Assembly: GCA_016342325.1 (NCBI GenBank)
Contig: JAEINR010000037.1
Location: forward strand, 1-52,574
Origin: Desulfobacterium sp.
GTDB lineage: Bacteria > Desulfobacterota > Desulfobacteria > Desulfobacterales > Desulfobacteraceae
Direction of reading: 5' to 3'
DNA length: 52,574 bases
The notes beneath the pieces are model-generated. The model saw only the letters and a list, made by a program, of their open reading frames with translations. It did not search any database and had not been told where the DNA came from. Positions 8,877 through 16,955 of the stretch are shown piece after piece. Each line of letters begins with the position of its first letter. The stretch's first letter is position 1. The position numbers were made by a program, and so were the translations under genes.

Positions 8877-9904
8877 TCGCCTACTTCATAAGACGCCTCC
8901 TTCTGGTGATACCGACCTTCATCGGTATCACCATCATGGTGTTTGCCATCACCCGGTTTGTGCCCGGGGGGCCCATCGAACGGATCATTGCCGATGCAAG
9001 GCAGATGCAGTCCATGGGCCAGGGGGGGGGCGCAGGTGATTCTGTGGCAGGCGCGGGCCAGCCCCTTTCGGAAGAGCAGATCGACAGGCTCAGGCATTAC
9101 TACGGCTTTGACAAGCCCCTTTTGGAGAGCTATTTCTCCTGGCTTGGCAAGGTGCTGAAAGGGGATCTGGGGCGCTCCACCCGCTACTATGATCCGGTGT
9201 GGCAGATGATCCGGGAACGGATCCCCATCTCCCTCTACTTTGGTGTCCTCACCATGGTCATTGTCTACGGGGTGTGCATTCCCCTGGGCATTGCCAAGGC
9301 CGTGCGCCACAAGAGCGGGTTTGACAACATCTCCTCCATCGTCATCTTCACGGGATATGCCATTCCGGGCTGGGTGGCCGGGGTGATGCTGCTGGTGGTA
9401 TTTGCCTCCTGGGTTGATCTCTTTCCCTTGGGAGGGCTTGTGTCGGACGGGTTTGACGACCTCTCCTTCGTTGAAAAGGCGGTGGATCTGTTTCGCCACA
9501 CCCTGCTGCCGCTTCTCTCCTATGTGCTGGGCTCGTTTACCGTGATGACCCTTCTCATGAAGAATACCCTCATGGACAATCTTGCGTCCGACTATGTGCG
9601 GACCGCCATTGCCAAGGGGATGTCGTTTAAAAAGGCGGTGTTCCGCCATGCACTCCAGAACAGCCTCATTCCCATTGCCACCCATTTCGGCAACAATGTC
9701 TCCATCATCCTCACGGGTTCGTTTCTCATCGAAAAGGTGTTTAACATCAACGGTATGGGGCTCCTGGGGTATGAATCCGTGGTGGACAGGGACTATCCTG
9801 TGGTCATGGGCATCCTTGTGATCTCATCCCTTCTTTTCATGCTGGGAAACATCCTGTCCGACCTGTGTGTCGCCCTTGTGGACCCCAGGGTGAGGTTTAA
9901 ATGA
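8873..9904 (+). CDS. ABC transporter permease, YejB/DppB-like
   Basis: Inner-membrane permease of a peptide/nickel-type ABC importer (binding-protein-dependent transport family). An N-terminal membrane anchor (RRLLLVIPTFIGITIMVF) is followed by a long periplasmic loop and the permease domain, with an EAA-type coupling loop near YVRTAIAKGMSFKKAVFRHA. The extended glycine-rich loop and the RYYDPVW segment look like YejB of the microcin C/oligopeptide transporter. It has 343 residues. The start overlaps the alaS stop by 4 nt. No substrate-binding protein or ATPase gene follows the permease pair, so the other subunits must be encoded elsewhere. The substrate is unknown. Confidence 0.88.
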   Translation: MIAYFIRRLLLVIPTFIGITIMVFAITRFVPGGPIERIIADARQMQSMGQGGGAGDSVAGAGQPLSEEQIDRLRHYYGFDKPLLESYFSWLGKVLKGDLGRSTRYYDPVWQMIRERIPISLYFGVLTMVIVYGVCIPLGIAKAVRHKSGFDNISSIVIFTGYAIPGWVAGVMLLVVFASWVDLFPLGGLVSDGFDDLSFVEKAVDLFRHTLLPLLSYVLGSFTVMTLLMKNTLMDNLASDYVRTAIAKGMSFKKAVFRHALQNSLIPIATHFGNNVSIILTGSFLIEKVFNINGMGLLGYESVVDRDYPVVMGILVISSLLFMLGNILSDLCVALVDPRVRFK

Positions 9905-9962
9905 TGGGATCGCTTTTTACAAAGTTTAAAACCAAAGGGTTTAAATGACCCCATCGCTTACC
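9894..9962 (+). repeat. Duplicated gene-junction segment with a 15-codon mini-ORF
   Basis: A segment beginning GGTTTAAATGA occurs at 9894 and again 44 nt later at 9938. Both copies then continue, after four differing bases, with ATCGCTT. The first ATGA couples the first permease stop to a 15-codon open frame (9901-9948, [15 protein letters not shown]). The second ATGA couples that frame's stop to the next permease start. A small tandem duplication of the original stop/start junction would explain this. Confidence 0.5.
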
Positions 9963-10985
9963 CAAAAAAAGTGGCAGCGCTTTGTCTCCATCCGCAGGGG
10001 CTTTGTTTCTTTTGTCCTGCTCATGGTGATGATCTTTTTTTCCCTCTTTGCCGAGGTGTTCGTCAACTCCCGGGCCTTGGTGGTCTTCCATGGGGGCAAG
10101 CTTTTTTTTCCCACCTACGGGGAGATGATTTCGGGCAACCGTTTCGGGTTGGCGTATGACTATGAGACCGATTACAGGGCGCTTCAAGCGCGATTTCGGG
10201 CGGAAAAGGCGGGGGACTGGGTGGTGATGCCCCTGGTGCCCTTCAACGCCTATGAAAACGATCTTAAGGATGGCACCTACCCCCCGTTTCCCCCCTCGTT
10301 GGGCGACAGGCATTTTTTGGGAACAGACAATGTGGGGCGGGACATTCTTGCAAGGCTTATTTACGGATTCAGGACCGCCATGGGATTTTCCGTGATCCTG
10401 CTGGTTCTCAACTACTCCATCGGCATCTCCCTTGGATGTGCCATGGGCTATTTCGGCGGCAGGTTTGATCTTCTTGTCCAGCGGATCCTGGAGGTGTGGA
10501 GCAACATCCCCTTTCTCTACGTGGTGATCATCGTCTCCTCGGTGATGGTGCCGAGCTTCATGATCCTTTTATGCATCATGGCCTTTTTCGGCTGGATCCA
10601 GATGACCTGGGTCATGCGCACCATGACTTACCGGGAGAAGGAGCGGGAGTATGTGCTGGCGGCACGATCCCTGGGTGCTTCCCATGCACGGATTATCTTT
10701 AAGCATATCATTCCCAACACCGTGTCCGTGATCGTGACCTATGCGCCCTTTGCCATTTCAGGTGGGATTGTGGCACTGACCTCCCTGGACTACCTGGGGT
10801 TTGGCTTGCCTGCCCCGACGCCTTCCTGGGGAGAACTGCTCCAGCAGGGGTGGACCAACATGGGCGCCTGGTGGATCTCAGCCTCGGTGGTGGCGGCCCT
10901 TGTCATCACCCTCATGATCGTCACCTTTACCGGGGAAGGGATCAGGGAAGCCCTGGATCCCAAGATGCACACCACCTACGAATAA
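9945..10985 (+). CDS. ABC transporter permease, YejE/DppC-like
   Basis: Second permease of the same importer. The order is an N-terminal membrane segment (about 15-35), a long periplasmic region unusual for DppC but typical of YejE (about 40-115, including [18 protein letters not shown]), then the permease domain with [20 protein letters not shown] and the EAA loop [20 protein letters not shown]. It has 346 residues. AAAGGG lies 5 nt before the ATG at 9945. It follows the YejB-like gene and the two presumably form a heterodimer. It is the last gene of the plus-strand run; a GC-rich inverted repeat CCCCCAT/ATGGGGG (10999-11020) lies just after the stop but has no T-run. Confidence 0.88.
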   Translation: MTPSLTQKKWQRFVSIRRGFVSFVLLMVMIFFSLFAEVFVNSRALVVFHGGKLFFPTYGEMISGNRFGLAYDYETDYRALQARFRAEKAGDWVVMPLVPFNAYENDLKDGTYPPFPPSLGDRHFLGTDNVGRDILARLIYGFRTAMGFSVILLVLNYSIGISLGCAMGYFGGRFDLLVQRILEVWSNIPFLYVVIIVSSVMVPSFMILLCIMAFFGWIQMTWVMRTMTYREKEREYVLAARSLGASHARIIFKHIIPNTVSVIVTYAPFAISGGIVALTSLDYLGFGLPAPTPSWGELLQQGWTNMGAWWISASVVAALVITLMIVTFTGEGIREALDPKMHTTYE

Positions 10986-11040
10986 GTACGGCTCCTCGCC
11001 CCCATGGGAGGCGATGGGGGCCAAAGGTAATGCGCCTGGG

Positions 11041-11123
11041 GCTTATCGTAAACGACAATAAGCTAAGTCTGACCCCACTTACACACGAGAATAACGACAA
11101 TAAGCTAGGCCTGACCCCACTTA
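11041..11123. repeat. Pair of REP-like direct repeats
   Basis: Two 31-bp copies (11051-11081 and 11093-11123), 42 bp apart, share AACGACAATAAGCTA and CTGACCCCACTTA and differ at only two positions. The first copy is part of a hairpin GCTTATCGT/ACAATAAGC (11041-11063, one mismatch). A hairpin beside a conserved GTGGGGTCAG-type tail resembles REP elements mobilised by IS200/IS605-like REP-associated transposases (inference). The second copy ends on the stop codon of the ParB-like gene. Confidence 0.6.
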
Positions 11124-11858
11124 ATCGATCATTTCTTTGACCGAATCAAGGTCCATGCGTATTTTCTCCGGGGAGAGCTCTTCCCAGCCGTCTTCCTTGA
11201 TGCGGTTGATCTCTTCGATCAGTTTGCCAAGGGCTTTGGTGTAGCGGCCGGCAGATGCCAGGCCCGTGGTGGACTTGCCCTTTAGCTCGCCGCTTTCCCG
11301 GCGCATCTCCTGCATTTCCTGGAAAGCCTTGTTGATGGATTTATCCCCTGAGTTGACGCTTTCCTTGAGGTTCTCATCCCCGTGCTCCAGGACCTTTTGG
11401 GCTTTCTCGATCTTGCTGGCGCTGGTGCCAAGCTCCTTGGCCCGGATCCTGGAAAGCTCCTTTTTGGTGAGGGAGTTTTCTTCGGATCCATCGGTGGTTT
11501 GGGTGGAGGCGCTCAACTTGTCCAGCACCTCCAGGCAGCGGATGATATCCTCGTCCGCAAGGTTCCGGCGGTTTCGCTGGACATGGAAGCTGTAGAGCAG
11601 GGCGTCATCTTCGTTCTCAAAGCTCTTGAACAGCACGGGCACCTGGGGAAGTTCGATGGCCATGGCCGCGGTATAGCGGGTATGGCCGTCCACGATGGTG
11701 TTTTCTTCCTTCCACACGATGATGGGGAACACGTCATCAAATCCGTTGGACGCCATGTTGGTCTTGATGCTGTCCAGGGTGTCGCTTCCTATGGGAAAGA
11801 GGGAAGAAAAGGGGGCCCTTATGTTGAGTTCGTTGATGTCGGTCAGGGTTGTCTGCAT
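11121..11858 (-). CDS. ParB-like nuclease-domain protein
   Basis: A 245-residue protein with an N-terminal ParB/Spo0J-type domain: SDTLDSIKTNMASNGFDDVFPIIVW (family consensus region) and VDGHTRYTAA at 56-65, the CTP/phosphate-binding box. A helical region with an HTH-like segment (about 90-150) and a charged C terminus follow. No ParA ATPase is adjacent, so this is probably not the chromosomal partition pair; stand-alone ParB-like proteins often act as DNA-binding regulators or accessory proteins. GGAGG six bases before the ATG at 11858 decides the start; an upstream in-frame start lacks a site. It lies 24 nt downstream of the ABC-F gene, so they may share a transcript. The stop codon is part of a REP-like repeat. 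Confidence 0.75.
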   Translation of the reverse strand: MQTTLTDINELNIRAPFSSLFPIGSDTLDSIKTNMASNGFDDVFPIIVWKEENTIVDGHTRYTAAMAIELPQVPVLFKSFENEDDALLYSFHVQRNRRNLADEDIIRCLEVLDKLSASTQTTDGSEENSLTKKELSRIRAKELGTSASKIEKAQKVLEHGDENLKESVNSGDKSINKAFQEMQEMRRESGELKGKSTTGLASAGRYTKALGKLIEEINRIKEDGWEELSPEKIRMDLDSVKEMID

Positions 11859-11882
11859 TAATCCTCCAGCCTTTTTAAACAA

Positions 11883-13505
11883 TTAGCGTGCTGCTGCCAT
11901 GGACGGCTTATTATTATCTGCGGACTTGTCCATGGATGCAAGGTAGTCGTCAAATCCCATGGCCCGGTCGATGACCCCCTGGGAAGAGAACTCCACAATC
12001 CTGTTGGCAATGGTTGAGACAAACTGGTGGTCATGGGAGGAGAAGAGCAGGGCTTCCGGAAACGCAGCCAGTCCATCGTTCAGGGCGGTGATGGATTCAA
12101 GGTCAAGATGGTTGGTGGGCTCGTCCAGGACCAAGGCATTGGCGTTGGAGAGCATCATCCTTGAAAGCATGCAGCGGACCTTTTCCCCGCCGGACAAGAC
12201 CGTGGTTTTTTTCAACGACTCCTCGCCTGAAAAGAGCATCCTTCCGAGGAAGCCCCGGGAAAAGGTCTCGCCTTCGGTGTGGTACTGACCGAGCCACTGG
12301 ATAAGGGTCATCTCCCGTTTAAAATAGGCGGCGTTTTCCTGGGGAAAGTTTGCCGGGGTGATGGTGATGCCCCAGCGATAGGTGCCGCTGTCCGGTTCCA
12401 TTTCGCCTGCAAGGATCTGGAACAACGTTGTTTTGGCCAGGGAGTCGGTCCCCACAAAGGCGATTTTGTCCCCGTTGTTGACCACGAGGTTGAGGTCTTT
12501 GAGGACGTCCACCCCATCGATGGCCTTTGACAGGTTTTCGACCTCCAGGATCACGTTTCCGCAGGGACGCTCCGCCTTGAAACTGATATAGGGGTAGCGC
12601 CGGGAAGAGACCGGCATCTCCTCGATGGTGAGCTTTTCCAACGCCTTTTTCCGGGATGTGGCCTGCTTTGACTTGGATGCGTTGGAACTGAACCGCTGGA
12701 TGAATGCTTTCAGCTCATCGGCCTTGTCCTGGGTCTTTTTGTTATCGCTCTGCTTCTGCTTCAGGATGAGGCGGCTTGCCTGGTACCAGAAGTCGTAGTT
12801 GCCGACAAACACCTGGATCTGGCTAAAGTCGATATCAGCGATGTGGGTGCAGACCTGGTTGAGGAAGTGGCGATCATGGGAGACCACGATCACCGTGTTC
12901 TTAAACCGGAAGAGAAATTCTGCAAGCCACTGGATGGAGCGGTGGTCCAAATGGTTGGTGGGCTCATCAAGGAGTAGCACATCCGGGTTGCCGAACAGGG
13001 CCTGGGCTAGGAGTACCCTTACCTTGTCCTTGGCTTCAAGTTCTTTCATCCGTTTCTGGCACAGGGTGTCGTCGATGCCAAGTCCGCTCAACAGGACCGC
13101 AGCCTCGGCTTCGGCTTCATACCCGTTCATATCGGCGAATTCATCCTCAAGCTCGGCCGAACGGATGCCGTCCTCTTCCGTGAATTCGGGTTTTGCGTAG
13201 ATGGCGTCCCGGGCGGTCATCACCTCATAGAGTTTCTGGTGACCCATGATCACCGTTGAGATGACCGTTTCTTCGTCAAAGGCATAGTGGTCCTGTTTCA
13301 GGACGGCGATTCGCTCCCTGGGTCCCACGCTGACCCCGCCCTGGTCCGGGTCGAGTTCTCCCGAGAGAATCTTTAAAAAGGTGGACTTGCCCGCTCCGTT
13401 TGCTCCAATGAGTCCGTAGCAGTTTTCCGGGGTGAATTTGATGCTGACGTCTTTGAACAAGACCCGTTTCCCATAGGCGAGGGTGACGTTGGATGTGCTT
13501 ATCAT
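11883..13505 (-). CDS. ABC-F family ATPase, YbiT-like
   Basis: A soluble duplicated ATPase of the ABC-F group, which acts on the ribosome (translation factors and antibiotic-protection proteins) rather than in transport. First domain: Walker A GANGAGKST (34-42), a degenerate signature KELEAKDKVRVL and Walker B LLLDEPTNHLD. A charged inter-domain linker spans about 245-300. Second domain: atypical Walker A GTDSLAKTT (352-360), signature LSGGEKVR and Walker B LVLDEPTNHLD. The degenerate first signature and the AKTT variant are usual for the YbiT-like branch (family knowledge). It has 540 residues from the ATG at 13505, with AAGGA upstream; longer in-frame starts run into the leader hairpin. It has its own promoter and a terminator-like hairpin in the leader. 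Confidence 0.9.
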   Translation of the reverse strand: MISTSNVTLAYGKRVLFKDVSIKFTPENCYGLIGANGAGKSTFLKILSGELDPDQGGVSVGPRERIAVLKQDHYAFDEETVISTVIMGHQKLYEVMTARDAIYAKPEFTEEDGIRSAELEDEFADMNGYEAEAEAAVLLSGLGIDDTLCQKRMKELEAKDKVRVLLAQALFGNPDVLLLDEPTNHLDHRSIQWLAEFLFRFKNTVIVVSHDRHFLNQVCTHIADIDFSQIQVFVGNYDFWYQASRLILKQKQSDNKKTQDKADELKAFIQRFSSNASKSKQATSRKKALEKLTIEEMPVSSRRYPYISFKAERPCGNVILEVENLSKAIDGVDVLKDLNLVVNNGDKIAFVGTDSLAKTTLFQILAGEMEPDSGTYRWGITITPANFPQENAAYFKREMTLIQWLGQYHTEGETFSRGFLGRMLFSGEESLKKTTVLSGGEKVRCMLSRMMLSNANALVLDEPTNHLDLESITALNDGLAAFPEALLFSSHDHQFVSTIANRIVEFSSQGVIDRAMGFDDYLASMDKSADNNKPSMAAAR

Positions 13506-13524
13506 CTTAAAATTCCTTGTGCAT

Positions 13525-13554
13525 AATATAAAAACCACAGGGCGAACCCTGTGG
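13525..13554 (-). terminator. Rho-independent terminator / possible attenuator in the ABC-F leader
   Basis: On the minus strand an 8-bp perfect stem CCACAGGG/CCCTGTGG (13554-13535) with a 4-nt loop is followed directly by TTTTTATATT. It lies downstream of the methyltransferase gene and about 30 nt before the ABC-F start. Because a promoter can be drawn between the two, the hairpin may sit inside the ABC-F leader. A tiny frame MHKEF-stop (ATG at about 13526) lies between the hairpin and the ABC-F ATG. Confidence 0.7.
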
Positions 13555-13571
13555 CTTGAGTGAAGAAAGTT

Positions 13572-13601
13572 TATATACTATCTTTGGGTTTTATGCAACA
13601 A
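13572..13601 (-). promoter_or_regulatory. Possible promoter of the ABC-F gene
   Basis: On the minus strand TTGTTG (plus 13596-13601), an 18-bp spacer and TATATA (plus 13572-13577). The predicted start is just before the leader hairpin. The -35 is imperfect. Confidence 0.4.
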
Positions 13602-13603
13602 TT

Positions 13604-14254
13604 TTAAGGTTTTGGCGTTAACTTAAAGAGAACCACGGGGATCTCCTTGCCATCTGATTGCATGGACTGCTTTTTCATGGCCACGGTGTAGTGCTCATCC
13701 ATGGCCTTGGCAAATTTCAGCGAGGTGCGCCGCATGCCTTCGGCAAGGATGATGGTGCCGCCGGGTTTGAGATAGCGCTGGAACAAGAGGTAGAGGCCTG
13801 CAATGTCCTCCTCCTTGAACACCACCTCGGAGCCGATGATATAATCGAATTTGCCCTCGATCAGCGGGTTGTTCCAGTCAAGCTCCCTGATGTCGACATT
13901 GTCGATGCTGTTTCGCTTTGCGTTGGCCCGTGCAAAGTTTAGGGCATCCTTGTTGTACTCGGTGATGGTTACGTTGTGTCCCATCTTTGCTGCCATGAGC
14001 CCTGCGATCCCCATGCCTGCACCGATCTCGAGGAACCGCTTGCTCGGATCGGGCGTGATGGTTGACAGGTGAAACGACAATACCGCCGTTGCCTCCCAGA
14101 TCTTGCTCCACAGGGGAAAGTTGGCGAACACGTCGTCCGGGTTGATGAAACGATCGATCTTTTTGGGGACAAAGAATTTAAGGGCATGGCCGGCCACCTT
14201 GTAGTCGGTCTCCTCTACATCATACTCTTGCTTGAACGTATCAAGGGAAAACAT
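13604..14254 (-). CDS. Class I SAM-dependent methyltransferase
   Basis: A Rossmann-fold methyltransferase with the SAM-binding glycine motif FLEIGAGMGIAG at 74-85, the acidic strand-2 end TITEYN, and a later ELDWNNP / YIIGSEVVF region. The arrangement (N-terminal extension with FANFPLWSKIWEAT before motif I) resembles the METTL21-like protein methyltransferases, so the substrate could be a protein, but this is an inference. I chose the ATG at 14254 (216 residues); a TTG at 14269 is also open but abuts its candidate Shine-Dalgarno. It is followed by the terminator-like hairpin before the ABC-F gene and separated from the radical SAM gene by about 100 nt. Confidence 0.82.
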   Translation of the reverse strand: MFSLDTFKQEYDVEETDYKVAGHALKFFVPKKIDRFINPDDVFANFPLWSKIWEATAVLSFHLSTITPDPSKRFLEIGAGMGIAGLMAAKMGHNVTITEYNKDALNFARANAKRNSIDNVDIRELDWNNPLIEGKFDYIIGSEVVFKEEDIAGLYLLFQRYLKPGGTIILAEGMRRTSLKFAKAMDEHYTVAMKKQSMQSDGKEIPVVLFKLTPKP

Positions 14255-14356
14255 GGGTGTCTGTATCAATCCTTTTTTTTACAGCTTTTTTGTCATTTTA
14301 TCCGGGGGATAGTACCAGATTATTTGGCGGGAAACAAGGGCTTCTCTTTTTCGGGA

Positions 14357-15265
14357 TCAGGAAACGAGGGCAAGCCCCATGTCACTTGCGATTTTCACGG
14401 CGCGCCTGAATTCTTCAGTGGTGATGGCCCGGGATAATTCCGGAAATTGGCGGGCACAAAAGCAAGGCCGGTACTGGGACATGATGTTGACCGCCATGTT
14501 GGGGGAGACATGATCCCTGATGAATCCCATCACCTTTTCGGTTCCGGCAAGATCAAAGGGCAGCACCAGGTGACGCAGGGCCATCCCTGAAATTGCGGTT
14601 CCCATGGGCGAAATCTTCAGGTCTCCCACCTGGTTGTGCATCTCCTTGAGGGCCAATTGAGCAATTTCCGGGTAATCCGGGGCGTTGCAGAAGCGGCGGG
14701 CGGGCTCTTTCTCCCAGAACTTGAAATCCGGAAGATAGATGTCCACGACCCCGTCAAGGAGCTTCAGGGTCTCAACGCTGTCATAGCCGGAGCTGTTGTA
14801 GATCAACGGGAGGTAGAGCCCTTTTGCGGCGGCAATGTCCAGGGCTTCTAAAATCCAGGGTACCACGTGGGTGGGGGTCACAAGGTTGATGTTGTGGCAA
14901 CCGGCCCGTTCAAGGGCCAGCATCATAGCGGCGAGCTTTTCCGGCGTTGTCTTGCGGCCTTCGCCCTTGTGGCTAATCGCAAAATTCTGGCAGAAGCGGC
15001 ATCCCAGGTTGCAGAAGGTGATGAAAATGGCGCCGGATCCGTTGTCGCCCACAAAAAAAGGCTCTTCTCCAAAATGGGGGCTGAAGCCTGAAACCAGGCC
15101 CTTTGCTCCTGTGTTGCACACCCCGGTCTCCCCTTTAAGGCGGTTGACCCCGCACTGCCTGGGGCAGAGGGTGCACGCTTCAAGGCGCTGCTTTGCCCGG
15201 GTGATTTTTGTTGCCAGGGTTCCGCTTTTTCTTGCCTTGACATAGTTGGGAACAAAAGGGTCCAT
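14357..15265 (-). CDS. Radical SAM protein, COG1313 (PflX-like)
   Basis: An uncharacterised radical SAM enzyme related to pyruvate formate-lyase activating proteins. An N-terminal cysteine cluster CTLCPRQC (C31, C34, C38) plus C50 could bind a second metal centre. The radical SAM motif is CNLGCRFC (C85, C89, C92), ligating the 4Fe-4S cluster that cleaves S-adenosylmethionine. The block PHFGEEPFF before it is characteristic of this COG. It has 302 residues. It starts 3 nt after the Mth938-like gene, so the two are probably one operon. The substrate of this family is unknown; activation of a partner glycyl-radical protein is only a possibility, and no such protein is encoded here. Confidence 0.88.
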   Translation of the reverse strand: MDPFVPNYVKARKSGTLATKITRAKQRLEACTLCPRQCGVNRLKGETGVCNTGAKGLVSGFSPHFGEEPFFVGDNGSGAIFITFCNLGCRFCQNFAISHKGEGRKTTPEKLAAMMLALERAGCHNINLVTPTHVVPWILEALDIAAAKGLYLPLIYNSSGYDSVETLKLLDGVVDIYLPDFKFWEKEPARRFCNAPDYPEIAQLALKEMHNQVGDLKISPMGTAISGMALRHLVLPFDLAGTEKVMGFIRDHVSPNMAVNIMSQYRPCFCARQFPELSRAITTEEFRRAVKIASDMGLALVS

Positions 15266-15268
15266 AGG

Positions 15269-15613
15269 TCAGCAGGTCAGGTGAAAACCGGCAACAAAGT
15301 GCTCATTCGTATTGAGAAGGGCATTTACCCGCTCTACGGCCGCGGGGGTTGGCTCCTCGATGAGCTGAATCTTCCTTGTCGCAAGATAGGTTTTTAAACG
15401 GTCCGATGCGATCATTCTTCCAGGTTGCCCCTGTCCCAGCAGAACCTGTGTGGTGTCGTCGTCAAGAACCGTCTCAATATCCTCGACCTCCACCCGATGC
15501 CCCTGTTTGCGCCACCAGGAGGGATGAATCCCGGATGATGAGGAGATCAACAGATCGCTGGTATAGCTTTTTCCGTTGATGACAATGGTGCCAAAGGAGT
15601 ATTTTTCAATCAT
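15269..15613 (-). CDS. Mth938-like domain protein
   Basis: A 114-residue protein of the Mth938/NDUFAF3-like fold (DUF498). The start MIEKYSFGTIVINGKSYTSD and the TQVLLGQGQPGRM core are typical; bacterial members are mostly uncharacterised, while the eukaryotic relative is a complex I assembly factor. The ATG at 15613 has AAAGG seven bases upstream; a longer frame to 15670 begins in low-homology sequence. It lies directly upstream of the radical SAM gene, suggesting a functional link (inference). Confidence 0.8.
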   Translation of the reverse strand: MIEKYSFGTIVINGKSYTSDLLISSSSGIHPSWWRKQGHRVEVEDIETVLDDDTTQVLLGQGQPGRMIASDRLKTYLATRKIQLIEEPTPAAVERVNALLNTNEHFVAGFHLTC

Positions 15614-15689
15614 GATGCCTTTTTGTGCCTTTGGGTCCGTCCTGGAACCGCTGTGGCAAACCAGCGGCACCAGGACATAAAGAATCTAA

Positions 15690-16955
15690 TTATTCCGTGG
15701 GGTGAAGTTCAACCCGGCGGTTCATGGCCCGGCCCGTGTCGGTTTTGTTGGAGGCCACAGGTTTGGCATCTCCAAGGCCTTCGGCGGTAAGCCGCTGGGC
15801 GGAAATTCCCTTGGATTCCAGGTACTGCTTGACGGCATCGGCCCGGCGCAGGGAGAGGGCCTTGTTGTACGCCTTGGGACCGCGGCTGTCGGTGTGACCC
15901 TTGATGGCAACGGTCAAGTTCGGATTCTTTTCAAGGATGGTAACAATATGGTCAAGCTCGGAGAACGAGGCGGACTTTATCTCGGCCCTGTCATAATCAA
16001 ACAACAGATCCATGAGAATCCAGCATCCAAGGGCGTTTACCCTGGCTGCCAAGGGGGTTCCCGGGCATTGATCCTTGTAGTCGTAAACGCCGTCCTGGTC
16101 CGAGTCAAAGGGGCATCCCCAGGCATCGACGCTGACTCCACGGGGGGTGTCGGGGCATTGGTCCTTGCCGTCGAGCACGCCGTCGTTGTCCTTGTCCATC
16201 GGGGTGACTACAGGTACTGGTTTAGCTTTTTTGCGCACGATCTGCTTTGACAGGAATACCGTCTCAACAAAGTCAGCCATGGCCGGTCCTGTGAGAAGGT
16301 CTTCCGCCTGTGAAAAGAATCCGCAATCGCCGATTACGGCTAACTCCTGCATCAAGGCCATGCCTTGGGCATCCTTTCCCACCAGTACCGGATAGATGCA
16401 CAGGGCTGAACCGAACTTTTCCTTGAGCATGGTGGCATAGTCCACCGTCTTACTTGCCATGTCCTTGCCGTCGCTTACGACGATGAGGGCTGTTTTGGTC
16501 AGCACCTGGTCAAGATCCTTCCCGGCGGCACAAAGGGCTTTATCCATCGGGCTGGGGCCGCCGGAACCGGTGATACCGTCAAGTCCTGCGGCAAGGCCGG
16601 CCGTGGCGTAAGGCACCATTCCGTAAGTCTGCACGGTGCTCTTTTTGGAGATGCCGGTATCAAGACCAAAGGCTCTGAGGCCTGCGTTCTGGCCCAATTC
16701 CGGAATCGTCTGGTTCATTCGGTCGACAAATTCCTTGGCGATGGTGAATTTCGTTTGACCGCTGCAGGGTTCTCCCATGGAGCTTGAGGCATCAAAAAGA
16801 ACAAGGAAATTGCTTATTCCTGATTTGTACTTGGCTGCGTCAAAGGTCTTGGGTTGAAAGGCGGGCAGGGGTTTTACCGGTGCCCGGCCGGCGCATGCCG
16901 CAAGTAAAAGAGCCATGCAAACGATGAGAATAGGTTTTAAGGTGAATTTTTTCAT
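15690..16955 (-). CDS. Outer-membrane lipoprotein with VWA, TSP3 and OmpA domains
   Basis: A 421-residue envelope protein. A lipoprotein signal ends in LLAAC with the lipidated cysteine at 21. A von Willebrand A domain follows (about 48-235), with the MIDAS motif DASSS at 55-59. Then come thrombospondin type-3-like calcium repeats (about 250-305: DKDNDGVLDGKDQCPD and DSDQDGVYDYKDQCPG). A C-terminal OmpA peptidoglycan-binding domain (about 310-421) contains the signature around IKGHTDSRG. The arrangement suggests an outer-membrane protein anchored to the cell wall with an adhesive or sensing VWA head; the ligand is unknown. GGAG precedes the ATG at 16955. It is separated from topA by a terminator, so it is probably transcribed alone. 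Confidence 0.9.
   Translation of the reverse strand: MKKFTLKPILIVCMALLLAACAGRAPVKPLPAFQPKTFDAAKYKSGISNFLVLFDASSSMGEPCSGQTKFTIAKEFVDRMNQTIPELGQNAGLRAFGLDTGISKKSTVQTYGMVPYATAGLAAGLDGITGSGGPSPMDKALCAAGKDLDQVLTKTALIVVSDGKDMASKTVDYATMLKEKFGSALCIYPVLVGKDAQGMALMQELAVIGDCGFFSQAEDLLTGPAMADFVETVFLSKQIVRKKAKPVPVVTPMDKDNDGVLDGKDQCPDTPRGVSVDAWGCPFDSDQDGVYDYKDQCPGTPLAARVNALGCWILMDLLFDYDRAEIKSASFSELDHIVTILEKNPNLTVAIKGHTDSRGPKAYNKALSLRRADAVKQYLESKGISAQRLTAEGLGDAKPVASNKTDTGRAMNRRVELHPTE

Noticed and set aside
8594-9685. 363-codon minus-strand frame opposite alaS and the permease
   Set aside because: Histidine/glycine-rich shadow of the coding strand with no family match.
9905-9944. Possible attenuator between the two permeases
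   Set aside because: No stable hairpin or T-run; the duplication and mini-ORF explain the sequence better.
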